Assembly (NCBI GenBank): GCA_964537995.1 | Contig: CAZICW010000020.1 | Span: 1-24,847 of the forward strand | DNA length: 24,847 nt | DNA from: JAFLUQ01 sp964537995 | GTDB taxonomy: Bacteria; Bacillota; Clostridia; UMGS1883 | Direction of reading: 5' to 3' | Shown: positions 7,252 to 14,729 of the stretch, piece after piece | How the letters are laid out: each line of letters opens with the position of its first letter | How positions within the stretch are numbered: position 1 is the first letter of the stretch | Notes under the pieces: generated by a model | The model's input: only the letters and a program-made list of their open reading frames with translations | Database searches by the model: none | Told to the model about the DNA's origin: nothing | Translations under genes and position numbers: made by a program

Positions 7252-7914
7252 GTGGCACGGCTTATTGTCATCGAGGGCGTTGACGCGAGCGGCAAGGAAA
7301 CCCAAACGGAACTGCTGCGCAGACATTTCGAGGAAAAAGGGCGCAATGTAAAAAAGCTCACCTTTCCCGATTATTCCAGCCCTTCCTCGGCATTGGTGAA
7401 AATGTATCTCGGCGGGAAATTCGGCTCCGATCCGAATGGCGTAAATCCGTATGCGGCGTCGCTGTTCTATGCCGTTGACCGTTTTGCCTCGTTCAACACC
7501 TCGTGGAGCGGACTGCTAAACGGAGACTGCTGCATAATAGCCGACAGATATGTGACCTCAAACATAATATATCAGGCGGCGAAATTCGAAGGCGACGACG
7601 AAAAGCTGGCATTTATCGAATGGATTGAGGATTTGGAATACAACAAGCTCCGTCTCCCCCGCCCCGATACGGTAATCTTTCTGAACATGGAGCCCGAAGC
7701 GGCGGCAAGGCTGATGGCGGAGCGCAGGAACAAAATCACGGACGGAACGGAAAAGGACATTCACGAGAAAAACGCCGCCTATCTGAAAAAAACCTACGCC
7801 ACTGCCCGCTTTGCGGCAAAAAGCGCCGGCTGGACGGAGATAAAATGCTCCTTAAACGGTCAGCCGCGCAGCATTGAGGACATACACCGGGATATTATTT
7901 CAAAGGTGGATTAA
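7252..7914 (+). CDS. tmk: thymidylate kinase (dTMP kinase)
   Basis: Phosphorylates dTMP to dTDP. The 220-residue P-loop kinase has IEGVDASGKETQT with the Walker A loop at 9-16, the DRY motif at 98-100 followed by VTSN, PDTVIFLNM, and a LID-like segment of basic residues followed by DGTEKDIHEKNAAYL. The P-loop ends Gly-Lys-Glu-Thr rather than the common Gly-Lys-Ser/Thr-Thr; this variant occurs in some Firmicutes enzymes as I recall. The GTG start at 7252 follows AAAAGGGG. It lies in the operon between the glycosyltransferase and the DUF2156 gene (8-nt gap). No holB or other replication gene is adjacent. Confidence 0.92.
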   Translation: MARLIVIEGVDASGKETQTELLRRHFEEKGRNVKKLTFPDYSSPSSALVKMYLGGKFGSDPNGVNPYAASLFYAVDRFASFNTSWSGLLNGDCCIIADRYVTSNIIYQAAKFEGDDEKLAFIEWIEDLEYNKLRLPRPDTVIFLNMEPEAAARLMAERRNKITDGTEKDIHEKNAAYLKKTYATARFAAKSAGWTEIKCSLNGQPRSIEDIHRDIISKVD

Positions 7915-7922
7915 TGAATTAA

Positions 7923-8807
7923 ATGTTAAACTTCAGAGACATCAAGGCAGAGGACAAATTTATCTACGACGGCTATAGGCAGTCCGCCGCCATTGCGTCG
8001 GAATCTGCCTTCGCAACGCTTTTTATCTGGAACGGCTACTATAATCTCAGGGTTGCCGAGGAAAACGGCTTCTTCTATTTTCAGTTCAACGTAAAGGACA
8101 GAATTCCTTCCTATTATTTCCCTGTCGGCAGCGGCGACGTAAACGCCGCGCTGGACGCGCTGAAGGAATATACCCGCGCGAACGGGCATATTATGGCGTT
8201 CCGTCTTGTCACGGAGGAGCAGCTCGAAAAGCTGAACGCCTACGGCGGCGCGGATTTCATCTGCAACGAAGAAAGAGACTGCGAGGACTACGTTTATCCC
8301 TGCGAACAGCTTATAAAGCTTCCGGGGAGGAAGCTCCATTCCAAGCGCAACCACATAAATTTTTTCTCGGAAAGCTACAGCTACACCTACGAAGCCGTAA
8401 CTCCGGAGGTCGCGATTAACGAATGCGCGCCGCTGACATACGAGCTTGTTTCCAAAAAGGAGCGCAATGTCAATCCCTTTGAGCTGTCGGCTATGAAGCT
8501 GTTTTTCGAGAATTATGAAATTCTCGGCGAAAAGGGCGCGGTTATTCGTGTTGACGGCAAAATCGTCGCAATGAGCTTCGGCGAGCGGCTCGGCGGCTCG
8601 ACGGCTCTTATTCAGCTTGAGCTTGCACGCGAGGAATATCGCGGAGCCTATCAGATGATAAACAAGCTCTTCTGCGAAAATGAATGGAGGGACTGCGCCT
8701 TCATAAACCGTGAGGAGGATATGGGGCTTGAAGGACTGAGAAGAGCAAAGGAAAGCTACCAACCGATATTTTTGGTAAAAAAATACACGGTTGCGGAAAG
8801 CATATAG
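7923..8807 (+). CDS. DUF2156 (LPG-synthase C-terminal-like, GNAT-fold) protein
   Basis: A 294-residue soluble protein whose sequence resembles the DUF2156 family, related to the cytoplasmic C-terminal aminoacyl-transfer domain of phosphatidylglycerol lysyltransferase (MprF). It has two GNAT-like halves. Features include SAIASESAFATLFIWN-like residues near 20-37, KLPGRKLHSKRNHINFF in the middle, and YRGAYQMINKLFC with NREEDMGLEGLRRAKESY near the end. No membrane domain precedes it, so it is not a full MprF. The earlier ATG at 7915 meets a stop after one codon, so 7923 is used. The activity is not established; a tRNA-dependent or acyl-transfer role is inference from fold. Confidence 0.85.
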   Translation: MLNFRDIKAEDKFIYDGYRQSAAIASESAFATLFIWNGYYNLRVAEENGFFYFQFNVKDRIPSYYFPVGSGDVNAALDALKEYTRANGHIMAFRLVTEEQLEKLNAYGGADFICNEERDCEDYVYPCEQLIKLPGRKLHSKRNHINFFSESYSYTYEAVTPEVAINECAPLTYELVSKKERNVNPFELSAMKLFFENYEILGEKGAVIRVDGKIVAMSFGERLGGSTALIQLELAREEYRGAYQMINKLFCENEWRDCAFINREEDMGLEGLRRAKESYQPIFLVKKYTVAESI

Positions 8808-8820
8808 AAAGGGTGGTTTT

Positions 8821-9366
8821 ATGGTATACCTGTTTTTGGCGGACGGCTTTGAAATCGTGGAGGCAATGGCTCCGCTCGATATTCTCCGCCGCGGAGGAGT
8901 TGAAGTAAAGACCGTCGGTTTGTTCGGTAAAAACGTTAAATGCTCGAAGGGAGTGGAGCTGAAAGCGGACATTACGATTGACGAGGTTAACATGGAAAGC
9001 TGTGAAATGATCGTGCTTCCGGGCGGACTTCCGGGCGCCGCGCATCTGCGTGACAGCGACGCCGTTTCGGAAATCGTGGATTTCGCGGAAGCGAACGGAA
9101 TTTATATGGCGGCAATCTGCGCGGCTCCGATGGTGCTGGGACTTCGCGGGGTTTTGCGCGGGAAAAAGGCGGTCTGCTATCCGGGATACGAGAAAGACCT
9201 TCTCGGAGCGGAGTGCATGGATTCGAGCAGCTACGGCGTTGTGACCGACGGACGGGTAATAACCGCGCGCGGAGCCGGAGTTTCTATTGAATTTGGGCTT
9301 GCGCTTCTCACCGCCCTGAGAGGCGTTGACGCCGCAAACAGCGTCGCGGAAAAGATGCAATGCTGA
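8821..9366 (+). CDS. DJ-1/PfpI-family protein
   Basis: A 181-residue protein of the DJ-1/ThiJ/PfpI superfamily; close relatives are reported as glyoxalase/deglycase-like or chaperone-like proteins. The nucleophile elbow AAICAAPMVLG carries Cys100 and the partner acid is Glu14 in DGFEIVEAMAP, the DJ-1 arrangement. VLPGGLPG (65-72) forms the usual oxyanion region. The ATG at 8821 is preferred over an in-frame start at 8791 because AAAGGGTGG lies just before it and the latter overlaps the previous gene. It overlaps the cyclo-ligase gene by 7 nt. The exact substrate cannot be read from sequence. Confidence 0.9.
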   Translation: MVYLFLADGFEIVEAMAPLDILRRGGVEVKTVGLFGKNVKCSKGVELKADITIDEVNMESCEMIVLPGGLPGAAHLRDSDAVSEIVDFAEANGIYMAAICAAPMVLGLRGVLRGKKAVCYPGYEKDLLGAECMDSSSYGVVTDGRVITARGAGVSIEFGLALLTALRGVDAANSVAEKMQC

Positions 9367-9917
9367 GCGAAATAAGAAAAACCATGCTCGCAAGGCGGCG
9401 AAGCTTCGCCGAGACAGGGGAATATCGCTCCGCCTGCGAAAAAATATGCCGCCGCGTTGCCGCTCTTCCCGAATTTACGGCGGCAAGGAATGTGATGATA
9501 TACCTGCCGTTAAAGGGAGAGGCGGATATAACGGGGCTGTTTTCAAGCGGGAAGGCGTTTTATGTTCCGATAACGAACGATGCCGTAATTACTCCCGCGC
9601 GCTATTTTCCCGATACGGAAACAAAAATCGGGGAATACGGCGTAAAGGAACCCGCAAAGCCTGTTTTTGCCGACAAACGCGGCATTGACTTCGTGCTTGT
9701 CCCCGCTGTTGCCGCCGACAAATACGGGAACCGCGTCGGCTTTGGAAAGGGCTGCTATGACCGTTTCCTTGCGGATATGAGCTGCGCGAGAGCCGCCGTA
9801 TGCTTTGAGTTTCAACTTACTGACGGTATTACCGCGCAGCCGCACGATGCCGCAATGGACTGTATTATAACCGAGGGCGGTGTGTATCAATGTTTTCGGG
9901 AGAAGAAGAATATCTAA
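9360..9917 (+). CDS. 5-formyltetrahydrofolate cyclo-ligase
   Basis: ATP-dependent conversion of 5-formyl-THF to 5,10-methenyl-THF (MTHFS family). The 185-residue protein has the substrate block YLPLKGEADIT (48-58), GEYGVKEP (91-98), VLVPAVAADKYGNRVGFGKGC and the signature GKGCYDRFL (129-137), and an N-terminal basic helix with LARRRSF. Length matches the family. It overlaps the DJ-1 gene by 7 nt and trmR by 28 nt, so translation is likely coupled. It could be called fau/ygfA. Confidence 0.94.
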   Translation: MLSEIRKTMLARRRSFAETGEYRSACEKICRRVAALPEFTAARNVMIYLPLKGEADITGLFSSGKAFYVPITNDAVITPARYFPDTETKIGEYGVKEPAKPVFADKRGIDFVLVPAVAADKYGNRVGFGKGCYDRFLADMSCARAAVCFEFQLTDGITAQPHDAAMDCIITEGGVYQCFREKKNI

Positions 9918-10528
9918 GCTCACTGCTTCCGAGGAGAAACGATTTTCTGGAGGAGCTGCGGCAAAAATGCGCCGCGGAGGAAAGCTACGCGCCCATAATC
10001 GCGCGCGACACGGAGCAGCTGATAGTGACGCTGTTGAAGCTTAAAAAGCCGAAAAGAGTGCTTGAAATCGGCTCCGCCGTCGGCTACAGCAGCATACTTA
10101 TGGCGGAAAATCTGCCTGACGGGAGTGAAATCGTCACAATAGAGCGCCGCAAAAAATACGCCGAGCTTGCCGTTGACAACATTTTCCGAGCCGGTCTTGA
10201 GGGGAAAATCAAGCTCATCGAAGGCGAAGCTGCCGAAGCTCTCGCATGGCTTGACGGCGGCTTCGATTTCATATTTCTGGACGCGGCAAAGGCGCAGTAT
10301 ATCGAATTTTTGCCGGAGCTGCTGAGGCTGCTTGAAAGCGGAGGAATTTTGCTCTCCGACAACATTCTGTTTCACGGAATGACCGCCGACGACAAAAATG
10401 TAATCCGCCGCAAAATTACAATTGTAAAGCGTCTGAGAATGTATCTTGACGCGATAACCGATCATCCTCTGCTCACCACAGCCGTAATTCCGACGGGCGA
10501 CGGCGTAGCGCTGTCGGTGAGGAAATGA
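9890..10528 (+). CDS. trmR: O-methyltransferase, TrmR-like (tRNA 5-hydroxyuridine methyltransferase)
   Basis: A 212-residue class I SAM methyltransferase of the catechol/caffeoyl-CoA type. Motif I is LEIGSAVGYSS (58-68), followed by an acidic residue after beta-2 (TIERR), GEAAEAL, and the metal-binding FIFLDAAKAQY with Asp131, then LLSDNILFHG. In B. subtilis the homologue YrrM (TrmR) methylates 5-hydroxyuridine at tRNA position 34 and is encoded beside the U32-family hydroxylation genes yrrN/yrrO. The same order with a U32 gene is seen here, which favours TrmR over a small-molecule methyltransferase. It overlaps the cyclo-ligase gene by 28 nt. Confidence 0.87.
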   Translation: MFSGEEEYLSSLLPRRNDFLEELRQKCAAEESYAPIIARDTEQLIVTLLKLKKPKRVLEIGSAVGYSSILMAENLPDGSEIVTIERRKKYAELAVDNIFRAGLEGKIKLIEGEAAEALAWLDGGFDFIFLDAAKAQYIEFLPELLRLLESGGILLSDNILFHGMTADDKNVIRRKITIVKRLRMYLDAITDHPLLTTAVIPTGDGVALSVRK

Positions 10529-10581
10529 CGCCGCGCGGCCGCGTCAAAAATGTTACGCAATTTTAATAAGGGAAAAATCAT

Positions 10582-11808
10582 ATGAGTAAAAAAATCGAGC
10601 TTCTCGCTCCGGCGGGAAATTTATATAAGCTGAAAATCGCCTTAAAATACGGCGCCGACGCGGTATACATAGGCGGCGAGGCGTTTTCGCTGCGGACGGC
10701 GGCGGATAATTTTACTCCCGACGAGATGCGCGAGGGCATAGAATTTGCCCACGGTATGGGAAAAAAGGTCTATGTGACGGCAAACATAATTCCTCACAAC
10801 AGCGACCTTGAGGATATGGAGCGATATTTCGCCGAGCTTTACGAAATGGGCGCGGACGCGGTTCTGCTCTCCGACCTCGGCGCGCTTTGTCTTTGCCGGA
10901 GAGCCGCTCCGAGGCTGCCGATACACATAAGCACACAGGCGAACAGCACCAATTATGCCGCCGTGAACGAATGGAACAAACTCGGCGCGGAAAGGGTTGT
11001 GCTTGCGAGGGAAATGCGGCTTGACGAAATAAGAGAAATTTCCGAAAAAACAAACTGTGAACTGGAGGTTTTTGTTCACGGAGCCATGTGTATTTCCTAT
11101 TCGGGACGCTGCCTTATGAGCAATTATATGACCTTCCGCGACAGCAACCGCGGAGCCTGCTCCCATCCCTGCCGCTGGAATTATTATCTTATGGAGGAAA
11201 AGCGACCCGGCGAATATTTTCCCGTGTTCGAGAACGAACGCGGCACATTCATTTTTAATTCCAAGGATTTATGTATGATAGACCACATTCCCGAGCTGAT
11301 TGAAAGCGGTGTGACCTCGTTAAAAATCGAGGGGCGCGTCAAGGGAGAATATTACGTTGCCGCCGTTGTTCGGGCGTACAGGGCCGCAATCGACGCATAC
11401 CTCGCCGACCCGAAGGGCTATAAATTTGATCCGAGGCTTTACGACGAGGTGTGCAAGGTCAGCCACCGCGAATATTATACGGGCTTCTTTTTCGGCATAC
11501 CCGAAACGGGCGCGCAAATTTACGGAAGCAGCTCGTATATAAGGGACTGCGATGTTGTGGGCATTGTTGAGGACTACAATCCCGAAACGGGGCTCGCGAG
11601 AGTAACTCAACGGAACCGCTTCTTCAGGGGCGACGAAATTGAAATTATACAGCCGATGAAGCCCTGTTTCACACAAACCGCGGAATATATGACCGACGCG
11701 GACGGCAACGAAATCGACGCCGCCCGCCATGCGGCAATGACTGTATATATAAAGACGGATTTTCCGGTCGTTAAGGACGCAATGCTGAGAATAAACAAGA
11801 GAAAGTGA
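10582..11808 (+). CDS. trhP: U32-family protein, TrhP-like (tRNA hydroxylation)
   Basis: Annotated historically as a collagenase-like peptidase; the relatives TrhP/YegQ and YrrO instead support prephenate-dependent 5-hydroxyuridine formation at tRNA position 34. The 408-residue protein has the N-terminal LLAPAGNLYKLKIALKYGAD-type barrel start. The U32 signature EVFVHGAMCISYSGRC follows, with Cys170, Cys177 and Cys193, plus Cys231 in SKDLCMI. These positions nearly coincide with the four Cys of E. coli TrhP that hold a 4Fe-4S cluster. A small C-terminal beta domain (about 325-408) completes the short form. It starts 53 nt after trmR with AAGGG upstream. Its pairing with trmR makes the RNA role likely. 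Protease activity is doubtful. Confidence 0.9.
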   Translation: MSKKIELLAPAGNLYKLKIALKYGADAVYIGGEAFSLRTAADNFTPDEMREGIEFAHGMGKKVYVTANIIPHNSDLEDMERYFAELYEMGADAVLLSDLGALCLCRRAAPRLPIHISTQANSTNYAAVNEWNKLGAERVVLAREMRLDEIREISEKTNCELEVFVHGAMCISYSGRCLMSNYMTFRDSNRGACSHPCRWNYYLMEEKRPGEYFPVFENERGTFIFNSKDLCMIDHIPELIESGVTSLKIEGRVKGEYYVAAVVRAYRAAIDAYLADPKGYKFDPRLYDEVCKVSHREYYTGFFFGIPETGAQIYGSSSYIRDCDVVGIVEDYNPETGLARVTQRNRFFRGDEIEIIQPMKPCFTQTAEYMTDADGNEIDAARHAAMTVYIKTDFPVVKDAMLRINKRK

Positions 11809-11814
11809 ATTTTA

Positions 11815-13371
11815 ATGCTTGCAGAAAGAAAAAGAAAGGCAAAAAACCGAAAAAAAAGAAATATCGCGGCTCCGCTGATTGTTTTGGGTCTTGCGGTTCT
11901 AATACTTTTGGCGGCTGTTTTTGCCGCGGCGGCGGAAGCGGGGTCGGATAAAATAATCCGCAACGTGTACGTTGACGGCATACGCATAGGCGGAATGAAT
12001 CCCGCGGACGCGGTTTCCGCGCTGGAGGAGGAATTTTCCAAAAGAACAGTCACAATAAGCGTTGACGGCGAGGACGAAAGAAGCTTTACTCCGGAGCAGC
12101 TCGGTCTGCGATACAAGACCGACGCCCTTGTAGGAGAAGCGTATTCCATAGGGAAGAACGGCAGCTTTGCGGAAAATGTCGCCGCGATATGCAGATCTTT
12201 CTTTATTTCCGAGAAAATGTCCTCGTCCGAAGGGCTTGTCTGCTCCGAGCCGAGCGATGAATTTTACGATTATATCGGCTCATTCACGGTTCAGCCGACG
12301 GAATCCTCGTTCACGATTGACGACGAAAAGGTTACTGTCACAAACGGAATGAACGGACGCGAGGTTGACATTCAGGCTCTGCTTGACAAAATAACGGCTT
12401 TATCCGATTTTGAAAATACGGTCGAAGCGCCGATTAATATTCTGCCCTTCACTCTTCCCTCTCTCGACGATATTTATACAAAAACCGCCTCAAGTCCCCG
12501 TCCCCCTTACGCCAGAAGCTCCGACGGAAGCATAACCGCGACGGTCAAGGTCTTCAATCTCGATATTGCGCGGGAAATTCAAAAGGAGAACAGTCTTGAG
12601 GGAGAAACATACGAATTTTTAATTGACAGCGAAAGCGTAGTCGCGCCGGACGACGATTTGCTTTTTCCGGATATTATAGGCGAAAAAACCACGGTATTCG
12701 ATACGGGCTACACCACGCGCGCAGCCAATATCCGCCTTGCGGCAGGCTTGCTGGACGGAGCGGATTTGCTGCCCGGGGAAACCTTCTCCTTTAATGAGCG
12801 CATAGGGGAAATAACCGCGGAAAAGGGCTATCAGTCCGCAAAGGGCTATTCGAACGGAACCGTCGTTGACACCGTAGGCGCGGGTGTATGTCAGCTTTCA
12901 AGCACGCTTTACAACGCGGCGTTATATTCCGGAATGGAAATCGTGAAGCGCTCATCGCATTCGCTTCCGATTTCATATCTCCCGCTCGGTCAGGACGCGG
13001 CAATAAGCTATCCCGCGCAGGATTTCAAATTTAAAAACAGCTCCGACGCTCCGATAAAGATTCGGGCGTATGTCGATGGCGGCAATCTTACGGTTGAAAT
13101 ACACGGACGTAAAAGCGGCGACTTCACGCAGATTGACATTATAAACAGCACCCTGTCGGTTCTGAATCCCAAAACAAGAGAGGTTATCGACGAAACGCTT
13201 GCCGCGGGGCAAAGGGTAGTAACGCAAAAGGGCAGTAAGGGATATGTTGTGGAAAGCTTCAGGGTATACTCTAAGGACGGGGTTGAAATAAAGCGCGAAA
13301 ACCTCGGAAAAAGTACATATAAAGCTCAGGATACAATAGTAAGCGTCGGAAAGGAAGAGGAAAGCTTATGA
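11815..13371 (+). CDS. membrane-anchored VanW-domain protein with G5 domain
   Basis: A 518-residue protein: a very basic N-terminus (1-18), one membrane helix (about 18-40), a YoaR-like putative peptidoglycan-binding region (about 50-280), a VanW domain (about 293-425) containing LLPGETFSFNERIG, TVGAGVCQLSSTLYNAAL and HSLPISYLPLGQDA, and a C-terminal G5 domain (about 437-515). This is the usual architecture of Firmicutes VanW/YoaR proteins; VanW function is unknown and the link to vancomycin resistance is only by name. The product would face the cell wall. It starts 6 nt after trhP and overlaps luxS by 4 nt (ATGA), so it belongs to the operon despite the unrelated role. Confidence 0.93.
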   Translation: MLAERKRKAKNRKKRNIAAPLIVLGLAVLILLAAVFAAAAEAGSDKIIRNVYVDGIRIGGMNPADAVSALEEEFSKRTVTISVDGEDERSFTPEQLGLRYKTDALVGEAYSIGKNGSFAENVAAICRSFFISEKMSSSEGLVCSEPSDEFYDYIGSFTVQPTESSFTIDDEKVTVTNGMNGREVDIQALLDKITALSDFENTVEAPINILPFTLPSLDDIYTKTASSPRPPYARSSDGSITATVKVFNLDIAREIQKENSLEGETYEFLIDSESVVAPDDDLLFPDIIGEKTTVFDTGYTTRAANIRLAAGLLDGADLLPGETFSFNERIGEITAEKGYQSAKGYSNGTVVDTVGAGVCQLSSTLYNAALYSGMEIVKRSSHSLPISYLPLGQDAAISYPAQDFKFKNSSDAPIKIRAYVDGGNLTVEIHGRKSGDFTQIDIINSTLSVLNPKTREVIDETLAAGQRVVTQKGSKGYVVESFRVYSKDGVEIKRENLGKSTYKAQDTIVSVGKEEESL

Positions 13372-13838
13372 ACAGAATAGCAAGCTTTAGCGTAGACCAT
13401 GATTTTATTGAACCGGGAATTTACGTTTCCCGCGTTGACGGCGACATTACAACCTATGATATGCGAACACGCAAGCCCAACTGCGGCGACTACATGGATA
13501 ATATAACCATGCACACCGTGGAGCATATGTTTGCGACCTATATCCGTAATTCTCGGATTGGCGAAAACGTGATTTATTTCGGCCCGATGGGCTGCCGCAC
13601 GGGCTTCTATCTGCTGACGCGCGGCATAGGTGACGACGAGGTTCTGGAGGCGGTTTTTGAAACTCTCGAAAAAATCATCGCTCATGAAGGCGCGGTATTC
13701 GGCGCGAGCCGCCATGAATGCGGCAATTACCGCGAGCTTGAGCTTGAAAGCGCAAAAAAGGAATGTAAAAGGTATCTCGCCGCGCTGAAAGCTTACGGGA
13801 AAATAGATTTTAAATACGCGGAGGGTCGTGCGGAATGA
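13368..13838 (+). CDS. luxS: S-ribosylhomocysteine lyase LuxS
   Basis: Cleaves S-ribosylhomocysteine to homocysteine and DPD, the precursor of autoinducer-2. The 156-residue protein carries the metal site HTVEH (His49, Glu52, His53) with Cys118 in HECGNY, and the catalytic Cys76 in FGPMGCRTGF. All active-site residues are present. It overlaps VanW by 4 nt and mtnN by 4 nt. With mtnN directly downstream it forms the two-step S-adenosylhomocysteine recycling route. AI-2 would be a by-product; no AI-2 receptor or transporter is present here. Confidence 0.98.
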   Translation: MNRIASFSVDHDFIEPGIYVSRVDGDITTYDMRTRKPNCGDYMDNITMHTVEHMFATYIRNSRIGENVIYFGPMGCRTGFYLLTRGIGDDEVLEAVFETLEKIIAHEGAVFGASRHECGNYRELELESAKKECKRYLAALKAYGKIDFKYAEGRAE

Positions 13839-14536
13839 ACACAATAGGAATTATCGGCGCAATGGATATTGAAATTGACGCCCTCAGAGCCGCGCTGAAA
13901 AATCCGTCAAGCGAAAGGGTGAGCGGGATCCTGTTTACGTCCGGCGCGCTTAACGGAAGACAGGTTGTGCTTGCGGTCTGCGGAGTCGGAAAGGTTTTCG
14001 CCGCCATGTGCGCCCAGACGATGATTGTAAAGTACGGCGCGGACTGTATAATCAACACAGGCGTCGGCGGTTCGCTGACGTCCGAGCTGAGCATCGGCGA
14101 CATAGCCGTCGCAGACTCCACGCTTCAGCACGATATGGACACAACGCCTCTCGGAGATCCTGCCGGATATATAGGCGAAATCGGACTTGTCCGCATTCCC
14201 GCCGACGCTCTCCTTTGCGAAAAAATCCTTGACGCGACAAAACGCCTCGGCATAAAAAGTCTCAGCGGCGCAATCGCGTCGGGCGACCGATTCATTGCGA
14301 ACGCAAAGCAAAAACGGCAGATTGTCCAAAATTTCGCGGGTATGAACGTAATCGCCTGCGAAATGGAGGGCGCGGCAATAGGTCTTGTCTGTCATATGAA
14401 TGAGGTTCCCTATGCCGTAATACGCTCCGTTTCGGACAGTCTTGAAGGAGACGCCGAGGTTGATTTCAACGAATTTAAGGTTTCGGCGGCGCAAAATTCG
14501 ATCGCGGTCGTCACGGCGGTGCTTGAGGAGCTTTAA
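13835..14536 (+). CDS. mtnN: 5'-methylthioadenosine/S-adenosylhomocysteine nucleosidase
   Basis: Removes adenine from SAH, MTA and 5'-deoxyadenosine; with SAH it yields the LuxS substrate. The 233-residue protein shows IGIIGAMDIEID with Glu13, NTGVGGSL, ACEMEGAAIG with Glu178 and SVSDSLEGDAE with the catalytic Asp201, matching the MTAN active site. It overlaps luxS by 4 nt and is the last gene of the operon. No convincing terminator follows. The 111 nt to the next promoter are AT-rich, with only a palindrome ATGAAATTTCAT (14539-14550). Confidence 0.97.
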   Translation: MNTIGIIGAMDIEIDALRAALKNPSSERVSGILFTSGALNGRQVVLAVCGVGKVFAAMCAQTMIVKYGADCIINTGVGGSLTSELSIGDIAVADSTLQHDMDTTPLGDPAGYIGEIGLVRIPADALLCEKILDATKRLGIKSLSGAIASGDRFIANAKQKRQIVQNFAGMNVIACEMEGAAIGLVCHMNEVPYAVIRSVSDSLEGDAEVDFNEFKVSAAQNSIAVVTAVLEEL

Positions 14537-14647
14537 ACATGAAATTTCATAAAATCGCGCAAAAAACAAACGCAATCGAACCGAGTTATTATGAAATTTT
14601 CACAAAAAATCTATTAAAACTATGTTACAATTTTCTTTAAAAAAGTA

Positions 14648-14676
14648 TTGCATTTCTTTTTCAAATATGTTATAAT
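14648..14676 (+). promoter_or_regulatory. promoter of the secreted C39-like peptidase gene
   Basis: TTGCAT (14648-14653), a 17-nt spacer and perfect TATAAT (14671-14676) predict transcription from about 14683. The surrounding A/T-rich DNA is consistent with a strong promoter. Confidence 0.8.
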
Positions 14677-14729
14677 TTTTCTACCGTGTAATATTATGTG
14701 AAAAATTTACTTTGGAAGGAGTTTTTCAA

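Noticed and set aside
7926..8993. A 355-codon open frame on the - strand over the DUF2156 gene
   Set aside because: Antisense shadow crossing a gene boundary in a tightly packed + strand operon.
10526..10546. GC-rich hairpin TGACGC...GCGTCA after trmR as a terminator
   Set aside because: It is followed by AAAAATG rather than a T-run, and trhP continues 35 nt later in the same operon.
10582..11808. Collagenase/protease annotation for the U32 protein
   Set aside because: The Cys pattern and adjacency to a TrmR-like gene match the tRNA hydroxylation proteins; protease function is a legacy name.
13372..13834. SAM- or SAH-responsive riboswitch for luxS-mtnN
   Set aside because: luxS overlaps the preceding gene by 4 nt, leaving no leader in which a riboswitch could sit.
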